From: Armillaria gallica
Taxonomy: Eukaryota; Basidiomycota; Agaricomycetes; Agaricales; Physalacriaceae
DNA length: 64,000 nucleotides
Direction: 5' to 3'
NCBI GenBank assembly: GCA_037576215.1
Contig: JBANDB010000003.1
Location: forward strand, 5,270,001-5,334,000
Under the pieces are notes generated by a model. The model was not told the origin of the DNA. It ran no database searches and saw only the letters and a program-made list of their open reading frames with translations. Below are positions 10,841 through 22,448 of the stretch, piece after piece. Numbering within the stretch: position 1 is the first letter of the stretch; each line of letters begins with the position of its first letter. The translations under genes were made by a program, and so were the position numbers.

Positions 10841-11026
10841 AATTTTTTGAGTCGAGGTGGAGGGAGTTGTGTTGACAAGCAAAATAAGGTTTTGGTTTAC
10901 CAGGATATTTGATTCTCCGACGGGGCTGCTGCCAAGCAATGTCCGTCATTCTGGCTTATTCATCATCCAAATAGGGCTGCCGCTGCAACATTCAAGAATC
11001 TCACCACCATCTCCGTTGTTGCCTCG
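10841..11026. promoter_or_regulatory. Compact shared promoter of RPS28 and the VTT-domain gene
   Basis: Only 186 bp separate the two start codons, so transcription starts and leaders of both genes must fit here. No named element can be assigned with confidence. Confidence 0.5.
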
Positions 11027-12271
11027 ATGCCGCCTCCTCCCCCGTTGTCCGCCTCGAATGCGTCGGTATATACGCTCGACACCGTCCACCAAAGCGACTA
11101 TGAGGACGACGACCTCACGCCTTTGCGCAGTGCTGGAGCTCCATCATACGGCGCTTTGCCCCATTCTCCCTCGCGGACATCGTCACGCAGAGTGATCTTC
11201 AATGCAACATTGAAGATGGCCGCCATTTTTGTCGTCAGCACAATACTTCTGGGTGGTACCCTCTGGCTTGCACTGCCCACTGTTGAAGAGTATGTTTTGT
11301 TCCATTGCCCTGAATCCTGTCCTTACTTTGCTGTAGAGCGGATCGAGAATCTCTCCGAATTCCAAAGTCTTTCGCTCAGCTGCAAGCACTCAACACTCTC
11401 CTTAAAAAATACCGCGATATCTACCCATACCGCATCTTCGTTTGTTATGTGACAACATATCTCTTGTTCGTCCCCTAACGCACGTTTGAGTGTTCAAGCT
11501 AACTTTTTTCGTTTTAGCCTACAGGCATTTTCATTGCCAGGTTCCATGTACCTTTCCATCCTCGGCGGTGCTGTTTGGGGAGTTCCTTTTGCACTACCTC
11601 TTGCTTGCGTCTGTGTTGCGTCCGGTGCTACCCTATGCTACCTCATCTCAGCAGCACTCGGTCCTGCACTCCTCACTATCCCAAAGTTTCACGCCCTTTT
11701 GACAAAATGGTCGGTTACAATAGCCGCGAACAAATCTAACATCATTTCCTACCTGATCGTTCTTCGCATCGCCCCACTGCCACCCCATTGGGTTGTTAAC
11801 GTCGTGTGTCCGCACGTTGGCATCGGGCTTGCTCCCTTTTGGATCAGCACCGCCCTCGGTATCCTGGGCGTCAGCGTCATACATACAACAATCGGTGGTG
11901 GTTTGGATGAAATGACCAGTGCCGATGACTTTCATTTAATCAGCTGGAAGAACTTTTTTGGCCTTTCCGCAGTGGTTGTCGGCGTGATGATCCCTGTGGG
12001 TCTTCGTTACTGGTTTAGACAAGAAGCGGAAGCGGTTGCTGAGGAAACGCAGTCACAGACTACAGAGGATGAGGATGAGGATAGAATACTGGCGGTCGGT
12101 CCAAATGCTCCAAGTAAAGCCAAAGACGTATCTGCACGCCTGTTGGTGCACGACGACGAGTACGATGCGTTCGACGATGACGACGACGACGACATTATCC
12201 TGGAAGCTGGACCAGCAATCCTAACACCAAAGGATGGCAATTCTGATTCCCACACCGGGTCCAGTCTATAG
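11027..12271 (+). CDS. TMEM41/Tvp38-like VTT-domain membrane protein
   Basis: A 381-aa integral membrane protein with a VTT (DedA-like) domain, most similar in layout to TMEM41B. That family scrambles lipids in the endoplasmic reticulum and supports autophagy. Exons are 11027-11289, 11337-11465 and 11518-12271, with GT-AG introns of 47 and 52 nt. Seen: a disordered, acidic, proline-rich N terminus; a membrane segment (AAIFVVSTILLGGTLWLAL); then LFLQAFSLPGSMYLSILGG spanning an exon junction, APLPPHWVVNV and a GLDEMTSADDF loop. These are the usual VTT landmarks. The C-terminal tail is strongly acidic with a run of seven aspartates near 12174-12194, so it is probably cytosolic. TVP38-type Golgi proteins are the alternative assignment. 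Confidence 0.82.
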
Positions 12272-12916
12272 TCGCTACGTGTCTCTTTCTCTGTATTATC
12301 TTTCACCATGTAGCGCACACTGCATAGTTCATTCATTCTTGTAGGTGCAAGCGCCCTAATGTGCTTCACCTTTAGTATCACTAGACTGCATACTTTAACG
12401 ACGCCTCTTGTACATTTTGACGATTACATAGTAACTAGTAATGGAACTTACAACTGCTGGATAGAAAATCACATTGTGTAGATTAACAAGGCACCGAGGG
12501 CGGAACAATTGGTTATATATATGATCTTCGTCGGCGGACATTATGCTCGCGTCGAGGAGATAAGGGAGAACCGCGGCTGGCAACAAGTAGATAATTTTTT
12601 GAAGGAGCAGATGCCTATTTAGGACACTTGCAGGAAATTCCGTAGAATGCGGTCTGTGGTTTCGTCAGAATGTTCCCAAACATGGACATTTTCGCCATAA
12701 TTACCAAACAAGATCAAACCTACTCAGCCACAGCCCTAGTACTGTCCTGACACCCTTCCTGTTTCCCACCGACGAGAGGCCACGCCCTTTCCTTCTACGC
12801 TCCCATTACCCCCTTCTCCTCCCTTCCGTCGTCGACGCTCTGCTCGCCGTCCACGGCGGTCTGCAACGCCCTTCGCTTGACGCCTCCTCGCTGGCAGACC
12901 TCTGATCTTCGGAATC
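12272..12916. promoter_or_regulatory. Promoter and CT-rich leader region of the SWI1-like gene
   Basis: A 645-bp spacer. The last 200 bp (about 12740-12910) are strongly CT-rich on the plus strand, typical of fungal promoters and leaders. No ORF with recognisable features lies here. Confidence 0.45.
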
Positions 12917-15900
12917 ATGGCAGACCGTCTCTCGCAGTACTCGATGATGCCCAATTTCAACCAGTCAATGCTCCAGCCACATCAGATGCAGCAGCAGAAC
13001 TCTCAGCAGCCGCACCAGGACAACCACCAGGCAATGCCGCCGTTCTCAGAGCAGTCTCATCTCTGGAACCAGATGCAGCATCTCCAGAGCCAGTTCCGAC
13101 CGAATAACGGGGCGGATGTGAACAGTCCACAAATTAATCAGCAGGCAAGTTTCGTTACTCTGGATATCTTTCGAGCTGCTGTCCACCGTTGGTCCGTCTA
13201 CTCTGTGGAGGGGTACACCCCAGACTCGTAGCGTAGCAGCCGTCTCCATACCTCTACGAGGTTCATTAGTGACATCTGCAGCCCGACCAACTCCATTTCC
13301 CGCCCAGGCTGCTTATCGACCCATGATACGACTAGCTCTTATCGGCCCAGCATACTTTCTTCTCAAGCTATCATTACGTATCCTTATGCTGACCTCTTTT
13401 CTCCTTCTAGATGGCCGATTTACTTCGAAGTCAGAACATGGCTGCTCGAGCGCATGGTCAGCAACAACAGTCGTTTCCGCTGGGAGTTCAAATGGGCGCG
13501 GGTCAGAGTGGCGGCGCATCGCAGCAGCCGTCCTTCCATGATCCGTCAGCCCAGCGGCAGTCCATCGGTTTTCCCAATCTAGTGGGCGGTACTGGCCTGC
13601 AAGCGCCACTTTCCCAGAATTCCATGCAGGCCAGAAACGCCATGATGCAGGCCATTACGAACAATCAGAACCATAACAGGCAACTCGAGCTCATTGGTAT
13701 GGCTGCCAACCAGCAGAACCAGAATAGCATGTCCTTTGGCTCCCGTTTAAATGCTCAGCAGCAACCCCATCATCAGCAGCAGCATCAGGCGGTCAACCAG
13801 TCTGGGCAGACTGACATATTCGCTCCTGCGATGGCCGCCAACGATGCTATGCGGCGACCGTCTCCTGCCAACCCTCCCACTCAAATGGGCGCGCGGCCCC
13901 ACCAGTTCACCATGGGTCCCAATGGTATGCGTCATCAGCTATCGCCAGATGTTCAAAGCCGTATTATGGCACTGCGGGGCATGATTACCAACGGCGAGAA
14001 CGCCCTTCGTATACTGCAGAATAATCGCGCGGGAATGCCTGATACGACTTTCTTGACTCAGGCTAAAACGCAACAGGGTGAGATTAACAAGGCCAAAGAG
14101 ATGCTAGCAAGAGTTCTTCAGATTACAAACAGCAATATGTGCGTTTATTGTGTGCCATATGACCCTATACAGTATATTTATCTTTGTGCAGGCAACAAAT
14201 AGCTCTAGCGAACGGAGGTCACAACCCGTCGCAGCCATGGTTGACCCCGGCATCTCAGCCCTCCTCATTCGGGAACGGGCAACCTTCTCATCAACCTCCA
14301 CAGTCGAATCTCCAGCCTAGCCCTTCTCAGCACCACCCTCAGCCGGCCCCTCCAAACCATAATATGTCCCAAATCATCCCTCCTAGCCGTTCTGTGTCTA
14401 CCTCACAACAACCTCCGTCGCAAACTCCTATGGGTAGTGCCCAGTTCACTTTTGGCATGAATAATGCTGCTGGAGGTGGCCAGTCTGGCATCCCTAATGG
14501 AATGCCGAACTCGTTTGGCCCTGCCCATCCGCCGCCATTGGAGAAGACTAGATTTGAGGCCGCTTACATGAATTATCTGAATTCCAAGGGTTTGAATCGT
14601 GATGTTAGGGCTGTTGCGACGATTGAAAACAGACCGGTCGATATTCATGCCCTTCATACACATGTCATGCAGGAGGGCGGTGCAACCAAGGTTCGTCTTC
14701 GTTTATGGTCAATTAAGTCTCTGCTTATGTTCCCATCTTTTACAGGTCGCTCAGAAAGACCTCTGGGCCGCTATTGCTGCCCGTTTGGGCTACGTTCAAT
14801 TTCCCGGTAGCGAAACGGAGCCTGCGAAGTCGGGGCCAGCTACTGCTCATCAATTGGAGCAAATATACAAGGACCATCTTGCCCACTTTGATATGGTCTA
14901 CGTCACTACCGTCCTGGACTCGAGGCGCAAGCAACAGGCTAATATGGCGGCTCAGCAGCTTGCCAATCCCGTGAAAGCGATGAATGGCCCACAGATGCAA
15001 ATGGTCATGGCCTATGCCGATCTTTCTCCAGCAGAATTGCGAGCGAAAGGCCTACAGGAGCATGTTATCCAGTTTATTGAGAACCATCGCGCACAGTTAC
15101 AACGCACGGCTGCGGAGCAAAATATATTCCGTGGTAACCTGCGGGGTGCATCGACGAATCAGCCTGTGCAGCCGCCGTCAGAAGGAATGAGTGGTGTGGC
15201 GAACAATAGACAATTTACAGTTACGCCGACACAGAACCCCGCTGGCTCATCTAATCCTCTCGGGCATGTGGCAACGTCTCCTCCGCAGTTTGTACCGAAT
15301 GCAGGTATGCAGAACGGTCCTACGGATGGAGGTATGATAGAGCATCGACCTCATCTCCCCTCAAACGGCATTATTCCCCAGTTTATGAGAGGAAACCAGG
15401 AACAGTTAACGAGAATTTCGAACATGTTATCGCAAGTGAAGCAAGAGTTTCTTGCTAATCGTGAGTGCTTCCGCCTTAAAAGTACCTTCCACGACTCATT
15501 ATGAATTCCCAGGCATGGCTACGCTTGGTTCAGTCAGAGTTCTTCCTGAAGAGCGGATAGCCTATAACAATGTGGTTGAGCAGTTGCATCGAACAACCGC
15601 AGATTTGGAGAATAAACTCCCTATGCTCTATCTGTTTGCAAATGGTAAGAATGACGTCTGGGTCAAGCGGCTGGCTGTGATAGTACGTAGCTCCTCAGTT
15701 GAACTCACTTCAGAATCTAATGACGTTTGTAGGTCGTGACTGTTCAACAGCAACGCAATTTTTTGACTTCCGCCAATCCACGGTTCATTGTAAATCTGGA
15801 TAATCTTCGTCTCATGCTTAGCGAGGTTCAGAAGGGGCATGAAAGGTTCAATGCCATGGTTCAGACCATTATTGCACAGCAATACCAGCACCAACAGCAC

Positions 15901-17163
15901 CAACAGCCGCATCAGCAGCAACAACCACCACCGCCGCCACCAGGTGGAGGCGTTGTTAACGGCCCTTCTGCTCCTAACATGGGCATGCCGTCCCGTCCCT
16001 CGGTTCCACAACAGCCGAACGTGATACACCCCGGTCAACAAGTCCATCAACCTTCGTCGCAGCATCATCCCAATGTCCCGCCAACCATTAATCGGCCACC
16101 AACTGCCGCGCCGCCCACTCCGTCTATAGCTATGAAGAAGAAACCTATACAGCCTGTATCATCTAGTCCTGCTGGAGCGATGGCCGCCTCTCCCACCCCA
16201 CCCCCTGCCCCAGCTGTCTCTACACCTACTCCAAACGCATCAACTCCTTCAGCTACACACTCTATCAACATCGCGTCATCCCCCAAGTCCCCGAAAGTCA
16301 AGGCACCTAGTAAACCTGTCAAGCCTGCCAAGCGCAGGATATCAAAGGCGTCGTCTACTCCTACCATCGAGCCCGCGCAACCTCCTAACCCCACGCCGAC
16401 GAATGGAGTTAAGCGACCGCGAGAAGAAGAGACGCTTGCCCTAGCAGGTACGGGTGGAGCGAGCGGATCCGGTGTAGCCGCGACGCCCCCGTCAGGACCA
16501 TCCATGTCTACGGCGAACGAGCCGTCACCGCCGAAGAAGGTTAAGACGGAGTGGGAGGGTCCTCCTAATGATGCATTGAAGAAACGGGAGGAAACCGTCG
16601 AGAACATCAAAACGGAGGAAGATGCTAGCCAATTCCTGGAACAGATGACCGAGCTAATTAAGATGGCAGGCGAGGGGCAGGAGTCGACGTTGTCGTCTGA
16701 TATATCAGAGACCTTGGACATGATCCTGAAGGGATATAGCGCGGCTTCTGATGGAGGCGAGGGGACGTCGATATCGTCTCTTGGTGAAGGGAGCAGTACT
16801 GGTGGGCGCCCGCCGACGCCATCCATACCTGGTGCGGATGAGTTTGTTGAATTTTTCGACTTTTCGTTGTTCGAGACGGAGGCGATCGACGATGACGAAG
16901 GGTCTAAGGCGCCTACGCCAGACCTTGTATCGTCTTCCTCAACGAATCCCAGTCCGGAATCTGGCTCGGAAGCGGACTTGGCGCACCATGCGCTAACATT
17001 TTCTGATTTTAAAACGGAGGAACCGTCGGATCCACTTCGGTTAGGCACATTTAAGGAGGTCGATGGAGGAGAGTCAGCCTATTATCAGTCGACGGAGTGG
17101 AAATGGGATGGTCCTATGACTACACTGGAACAGCCATGGGCTATCTTCACCTCGTCATCATAG
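12917..17163 (+). CDS. SWI1-like ARID subunit of the SWI/SNF chromatin remodeller
   Basis: A 1256-aa low-complexity protein with one ARID DNA-binding domain. Exons are 12917-13144, 13411-14138, 14192-14690, 14746-15460, 15513-15682 and 15733-17163. The ARID spans about residues 434-540, split by an intron, with blocks EKTRFEAAYMNYLNSKG, DIHALHTHVMQEGGATK, DLWAAIAARLGY and the helix LEQIYKDHLAHFD. The rest is rich in Gln, Asn, Pro and Ser, as in SWI1/ARID1 proteins. A basic KPVKPAKRR stretch and an acidic C terminus follow. Intron 1 (13145-13410) is 266 nt, far longer than its neighbours, and has a consensus GC donor (GCAAGT). Frames elsewhere in the gene are antisense or out-of-frame shadows. 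Other ARID proteins are possible, but size and composition favour SWI1. Confidence 0.83.
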
Positions 17164-17505
17164 CATGGGTGCAGTCGATTGTTTAACGTTTTTTATATCT
17201 TTGGATTTCTCGTACGTGTTTAATTTACTTTCTTACCCGTTTACATTATCTTATGGTCCTATCATTCTTTGGAGTTATTTCATTTCTATTTTTTTCAACG
17301 ATTTGTTGTCAGTACTAGTCTTCCTCTTGAATATCTCCTCCCATCCTGCTCTGTGTATTGCTACGTGTTGTTTTACTCGCTATCGATTTCTTGTCGACTG
17401 GACCCATGCTTGTGATTAAATATATATATTGGTTGGGAATGGCTACATATGTAAAGTAACGGACTATGGCTACAGTTTAGAGAATAAAAGTAAAACCGTG
17501 TACAA
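17164..17505. other. Convergent 3' spacer between the SWI1-like and CWC16 genes
   Basis: A 342-bp AT-rich spacer where two transcripts end head to head. T-rich runs on both sides suit polyadenylation signals. Nothing else is visible. Confidence 0.4.
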
Positions 17506-18650
17506 TCACTTGGGCATTAATAGACGTGGATCTTTACTGGAATTTTTTGCAGTATTGCCTAAGATGCGAGCGCGAAGGGAATTGACTGTTTGGGATTTAG
17601 AGTTTGAAGTGGGTAAAGCGAGGGAAGACGCCACTGGGAACTTTCTCCGCTTTCTCTCCCTCGCCTCAAACTCGGAGCGGCGCCTTTGCCATTCTTCTTT
17701 GGCATCAGTATGAGACTGTTCGTCGTCTTCGAGGAGTTTCATCTCTGCGGGAAGGGCATAGCGGCCCTTGATCTCATCATCTGCTTTGCGCTTAGCGGTT
17801 TCGATTTTCTTCTCGTGGCGAAACACTTTACGGACTTTGGACGAAAGGGCGTAAGGATCCGCGTTGTAATGCTCCGAGGCTGTCTGAAGGGACTCTAGCC
17901 TGGGTACCTGGACGTTTGTCAGGTGATTTTGGGCATCGGTTGTCTTCTCAAGAGCAGCAAGTGGATCAACAGGAGCCGCAGCACCCTCGGTATCTAGATG
18001 GAAAGGAAGAGTTGAGGAGTTATTCGGGGATACAGAGACCCTCGGACTTGCCGTGAACAGCGAAACCGCCATTTTCCTCCGGATCCCATTCTTCGTCCTT
18101 TTGCCGGGCGCCTGAAACGACAACGTATCGAGTATTCTAAATCAGGTGTTAAGTAACCTGGGGAATGAATAAGCAGAGAAGCGGTATTTTTACCTTGGGG
18201 TCCGTCTGGATCTCGAACCAGCCGTCACAGAGGTGGCATTTGCACCGAAAGGAGAAGATGGGGGTAGAGTAGTAGTTGCCGATTTTCTTCTTCTCTGCGT
18301 TGTACCGGACGCCCATCCCGATGTGGTTGTTACATGTTCCGCTGGGTGTGGCTGTGGGTTATTGGGTTGGCGGCGGTGAGGAAGTAGACTTACCACCAGA
18401 TGTTGAAGGGGAGCTCGAAGCGGGTGATTAGGATGCCCTGGTCGATTTTTCGTGCTCTGTCTCCGAGGGCGTGTTTCCCTATACTGTGGGTGAGAAGGCG
18501 AACTTGGATTGATGGCTTGTGATGCTTACCTCTGTATGAGTTAAGACTACCGTGTTTCTCACCATCGTAGTCGGGAGGGTAGTATTTATTAAATCCTACT
18601 CAATGTCAGTACTGGAATTGGAAGACATTAATTGGCAGGTTACCTTGCAT
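17506..18650 (-). CDS. CWC16/CCDC130-family spliceosome-associated protein
   Basis: A 292-aa member of the CWC16 family (Yju2/Saf4/CCDC130). These nuclear proteins bind the spliceosome around the catalytic steps. Exons in coding order are 18650-18644, 18595-18530, 18478-18394, 18341-18194, 18136-18052 and 17993-17506. Blocks seen are MQGFNKYYPPDYDGEKHG, ARKIDQGILITRFELPFNI, WCGTCNNHIGMGVRYNAEKK, the zinc-ligand run FRCKCHLCDGWFEIQTDPK and DEEWDPEENGGFAV. A basic helical C terminus follows. GMGVRYNAEKK and the tail favour the CCDC130/Saf4 branch over Yju2. Intron 5 is read as GC-AG (17994-18051, GCAAGT). A GT donor at 18039 gives a 46-nt intron in the same phase and adds four residues, so this boundary is uncertain. 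It is divergent from RPS20. Confidence 0.85.
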
Positions 18651-18811
18651 GATAGTCGTGACCGAAGAGGGATCGGGAGTTGCCGATCCATATAAGGAGA
18701 GTAAACTTTAATTTTTTGGGCATACACAGATCCTCTTAGGTGCGACAATCCGAATTTCGTTTCTGTCTTTTTCTCATATTTTTACAGTCACCTTCTGGTT
18801 CATCTGCAATC
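18651..18811. promoter_or_regulatory. Shared promoter of CWC16 and RPS20, with a TATA-like box and a likely leader intron
   Basis: A 161-bp divergent promoter. TATAAGG (18691-18697) faces RPS20. The RPS20 leader contains a good intron candidate at 18740-18787 (48 nt, GTGCGA donor, TTACAG acceptor after a pyrimidine run), ending 24 nt before the ATG. Leader introns are common in ribosomal protein genes; this one is inferred from splice signals only. Confidence 0.5.
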
Positions 18812-19337
18812 ATGAGCTACGTCGCTAAAGGAGAAAAAGAATACGATGCTACCGGTGCCCCCGTCCCCGCCGCTAAAATCCACAAAATCCGTATCACGTT
18901 GACGAGCAGCAATGTCAAGAACTTGGAAAAGTGTTGGTACCCGTTTGCTGTTTGTATTCTTGTTCTCACTGTCTGTGTAGTCTCGAACGACCTCATCAAC
19001 CGTGCCAAGGACAAGCAGCTCCGCGTCAAGGGACCCGTCCGTCTGCCCACCAAGGTTCTCAAGATCACCACCCGTAAGACTGTGCGTGCCGTGTTCTCTT
19101 CTCCAGTCCTTTTTGTTTAAGTTTCGATGTAGCCTTGTGGTGAGGGTTCCAAGACCTGGGACCGCTATGAGCTCAAGGTTCACAAGCGCCTTATTGACCT
19201 CCACTCTTCCAGCGAGATTGTCAAGCAAATTGTATGTCTTTTTTTCCGTCGTTGTAGCTGCTACATCTCATTTCTGGTTGCAGACATCTATCAGTTTGGA
19301 GCCGGGTGTTGAGGTCGAGGTCACCATCTCTCCTTAG
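18812..19337 (+). CDS. RPS20: 40S ribosomal protein S20 (uS10)
   Basis: The 124-aa small-subunit protein uS10. Exons are 18812-18932, 18981-19081, 19133-19231 and 19284-19337. Family blocks are [74 protein letters not shown] and the closing [12 protein letters not shown]. The first donor is taken at 18933 (GTTGGT) rather than at the GTGTTG two bases earlier, because only that choice keeps the downstream frame. All introns are 48-52 nt GT-AG. Full length and intact. Confidence 0.96.
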
Positions 19338-19651
19338 ACAGATGTATTTGTTTTGCGGATGCAATATATTGTAGCCTTGCATTGTTTGTTCCTGTATGGC
19401 TCAGTCTTGATCACTACCACCATGACGTCCTAGTGTCCGCCCTTTTCATTCCTTGTAGATGTAACTACCATGCCCGTTACTGCTGCAGCACCATCGAGGC
19501 AAGGTGAGAGAGATATAGTCAATACTCAGCCAACGACTGTGCTCACTGTGCACCAGCTCAGCAAACCGTTCTTGCTCGTTTACACGGTCTTTTCCCCCAT
19601 TCTGCACCACCATCATCAGACTCGACTCTCCATGACCGACACATACCCCAG
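19338..19651. other. Spacer between RPS20 and the 5-phosphatase gene
   Basis: A 314-bp tandem spacer holding the RPS20 3' end and the 5-phosphatase promoter and leader. An ATG at 19634 lies in another frame and is not used. Nothing else is visible. Confidence 0.4.
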
Positions 19652-22448
19652 ATGCCGCCTACCGCGAAACCGACCGCGCCGTCGCCCAAGTTTCTCAAGA
19701 TTAGGATACTCACGTGGAATATGCACGATTCGGTTCCCAAGGTGCGTGTTGCTGCTGCTGTTGTCGTTGGCAACCAATGATGACATTTGCAGGGAGATCT
19801 TGAGGAGTTATTGGGCAAGGTTCCTCTGTACACGCCGAACACACCTTCGTCGGCCGACTCCTTTCCTGTCCTGCCCGCGGACGACACCCACCCTTACCAT
19901 CTTGTCGTAGTGTACGTTACACGTTCGTCTGCCCCGGCTCTCACTTACTGGTCTTGCAGTGCTGGCCAAGAGTGCCCTTCCATGTCTGGCAAGTCGCGAC
20001 GCTGTCCTACGGCTTCCGTGTCTAATTAGTAACTAGGCATGCCCATGGGTCTCGGTGCTGGTTTCAAGCTAATTGAAAAGGACGACAAGGACAAGGAGCG
20101 CTCTTCGAAGCACTCTGTCAAGGATGATACCGTCAGGTCGAAGAAGAACGTCGAGGACCCGCCACACGAAGCTCCCACAGGTTGGACGTCAATGGTAGAA
20201 GATTGGCTATGCCACGGCGGATCCTGCGGCACGCGCGTGTCCTCGCCTACAACAAATGATATCAGCATGCCCAAAGCTCTCTCCCCGCGCATAACGATCA
20301 AGGAGCCCCGGAAAGGCCCTTACCAGCTACTCATCAAGGAACGTATGATGGGCATATATCTAGCTGTCTATATTCATCGTGATTTGAAAAGCCATGTTGA
20401 TGGTGAGTTCCATCACGTCACAATAGCTGTCATTTCAACGCTTGTGTAGGAACATCGAAATCTGCAGTTACGGCCGGACTCATTGGAGGGAGAGTCGGGA
20501 ACAAGGGCGCCGTCGGCATCAGCTTGAAAATAGACGGAATGTCTTTTCTCTTTTTAAACTGCCATTTGACAGCGCACGAAGGCAAAGTAAATCATCGCTT
20601 GGCCAATCTTGCCAAAATCAAGGTGCGCCGGCCTTCGCGCATCATAAACCGGACTTGACGTTTCTATCTAGTCCGAACTTTCGGTGGATGACTTTCTATC
20701 CCATACCGACGAGCGCATGATGGCAGAAGGTTCGATCTCGGCGGGTGCTGTCGGCATGCAGTTGACGTTTTCTCCAGATCTCACCGACAAATTTGACTTT
20801 ACGTTTATATTTGGCGATCTCAATTTTCGGTTGAATATCTCACGGTTACATGCAGACTGGTTGATATCACGGCAAGGTACGTTGGATTCTCTGTATCATT
20901 TATTTGTTATCGACACTCCGAACTAGAATATGCGCAAGCACTCGCCTTTGACCAGCTACGAGACATCATGGAGAAAGAACAAGCCTTCGTCGGTTTCCAA
21001 GAAGCTCCCATAGATTTCCCCCCTACATTCAAGTATGACGTGCTGCGCACATTGAAGCGACCGAAACATAGTTCTCGACCGGATCGTTGGCGTGGCGCAG
21101 GCGAAAGGTCACAACCGCTCACTGAGGTCGAAGAGAAAGAGAAAGATTTAGAATACGGAGAGGATGACGATGCGGATGAAGAAGGTGAAGGAGAGAACGC
21201 TTCACTGTCTTCGTCCGCATGGACATCCACACACTCAAGACTTGTCACGGAGGGCGACGACGACGAGTTGGATTCACCGCTTATGTCGCAGGGCACCACA
21301 CCCGGGAGCAAAGTGTCGTTATCTCTAGCGGCACACAAAGCGAAGATAAAATGGCTTTCTATACTGTCGCCGAGCATTCCAACAACTCCTGCGAGATGGC
21401 TCAAGATGAGACACAGTCCCGACCTTGAAGTCATGAAAAATCACAAGCCTCACAGCTCGGTCGACATCGTCGGCGAGATCAAGACGCCTTTACGTGAGGA
21501 GAGGGCTATTTCATTGGATGGTGCCGAATCACGACTCTTAAAACCTCCGCCTCTGGGCAGAGTGAGTTCGACGAAGTCGAGTGTACCGAGCGAAGATGAA
21601 GATGGTAAAGGCGACGTGGACAAGGGCGTCTACGACTCATCTCACAAGAAACGCGTCCCGAGCTGGTGCGTTTATGTTCTGCATATTGTCGTATGTAAAG
21701 TTGATTCGCCTCTAGGTGTGATCGCATATTGTGGAAGTCTACGGTCGTTCCCGAACCCGAACCCAAACTGGAGTCGCAAGAACCACATTCCAGGGCACGA
21801 ACGAGAATGGGACAGTTCTTTGCCCATGCTTTCCGGCCCCTCTCTGCGAGGCGGAGAGAATCTTTCGGCTCTCTCACGTCGGGCACGATATCTACTCCTT
21901 CCGATTCTCCGCGAGCTTCTCGTGATATTTTACACAACACGTCTCCATTTTCCCGTTTTACCAACCCAGTACAACATCCTAATACCCAACTACCGGAGCA
22001 TACTACCATACCTTATACCACATCGACTACTCAATTTCCTATTACAGAAACACCACCATCACTTCCACGGAGCAATTCTAACGATATAGACATTCGGCGG
22101 CGCAGCTTAACCACTGACCTGACACCACCGCGACGTGCATCGACCAGCCATACCACCAACTCGGAAGGAAATCAAAACCCATTTGCTCCTCTGGACAGGG
22201 CGATTCGGGACCACACTCAACGGATATCCACACCATCAAGATGGCGTTTCTTCCCATTTTTATCACATAATAATAGTTCGACGGCAAATCCTCTCGAGGC
22301 AGACCAGGAGAATGCTAGAACTGAGGTTCGGAGGAAGGGTGATGTTATTTGTTTGAGTTATGATACATTAGATGACCGGGGCATGAGGAGATTGGAAGGA
22401 AGGAGTGATCATAGGCCAGTGATTGGATCCTATGCGGTGTATGTCTGA
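19652..22448 (+). CDS. Inositol polyphosphate 5-phosphatase with two long inserts in the catalytic domain
   Basis: An 817-aa enzyme that removes the 5-phosphate from phosphoinositides or inositol phosphates at membranes. Exons are 19652-19741, 19793-19911, 19960-19988, 20037-20402, 20450-20622, 20672-20876, 20927-21665 and 21716-22448. Catalytic-fold motifs appear in the family order: LTWNMHD (20-26), GNKGAVGISL (218 on), LNCHLTAHEGK, FGDLNFRL (about 305-312), PPTFKYD (about 360), VPSWCDRILW (571-580) and SDHRPV (804-809). The last three are normally close together. Here about 205 residues (acidic, Ser-rich) separate PTFKYD from PSWCDR, and about 220 residues separate CDRILW from SDHRPV. No C2, SAC or SH2 domain is seen. 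Intron 3 (19989-20036) is GC-AG with a GCAAGT donor; it restores CPSMSG-MPMGLGAGF, a conserved block. Substrate specificity is not readable. Confidence 0.87.

Noticed and set aside
13411..14202. Separate gene starting at the ATG at 13411
   Set aside because: That ATG directly follows a good acceptor (TTCTAG) and the same Gln/Asn-rich composition continues from the upstream exon, so it is exon 2 of the SWI1-like gene.
16065..17048. 327-codon minus-strand ORF
   Set aside because: It lies wholly antisense to the last exon of the SWI1-like gene, which has a consistent frame and domain context; no domain is seen in the ORF.
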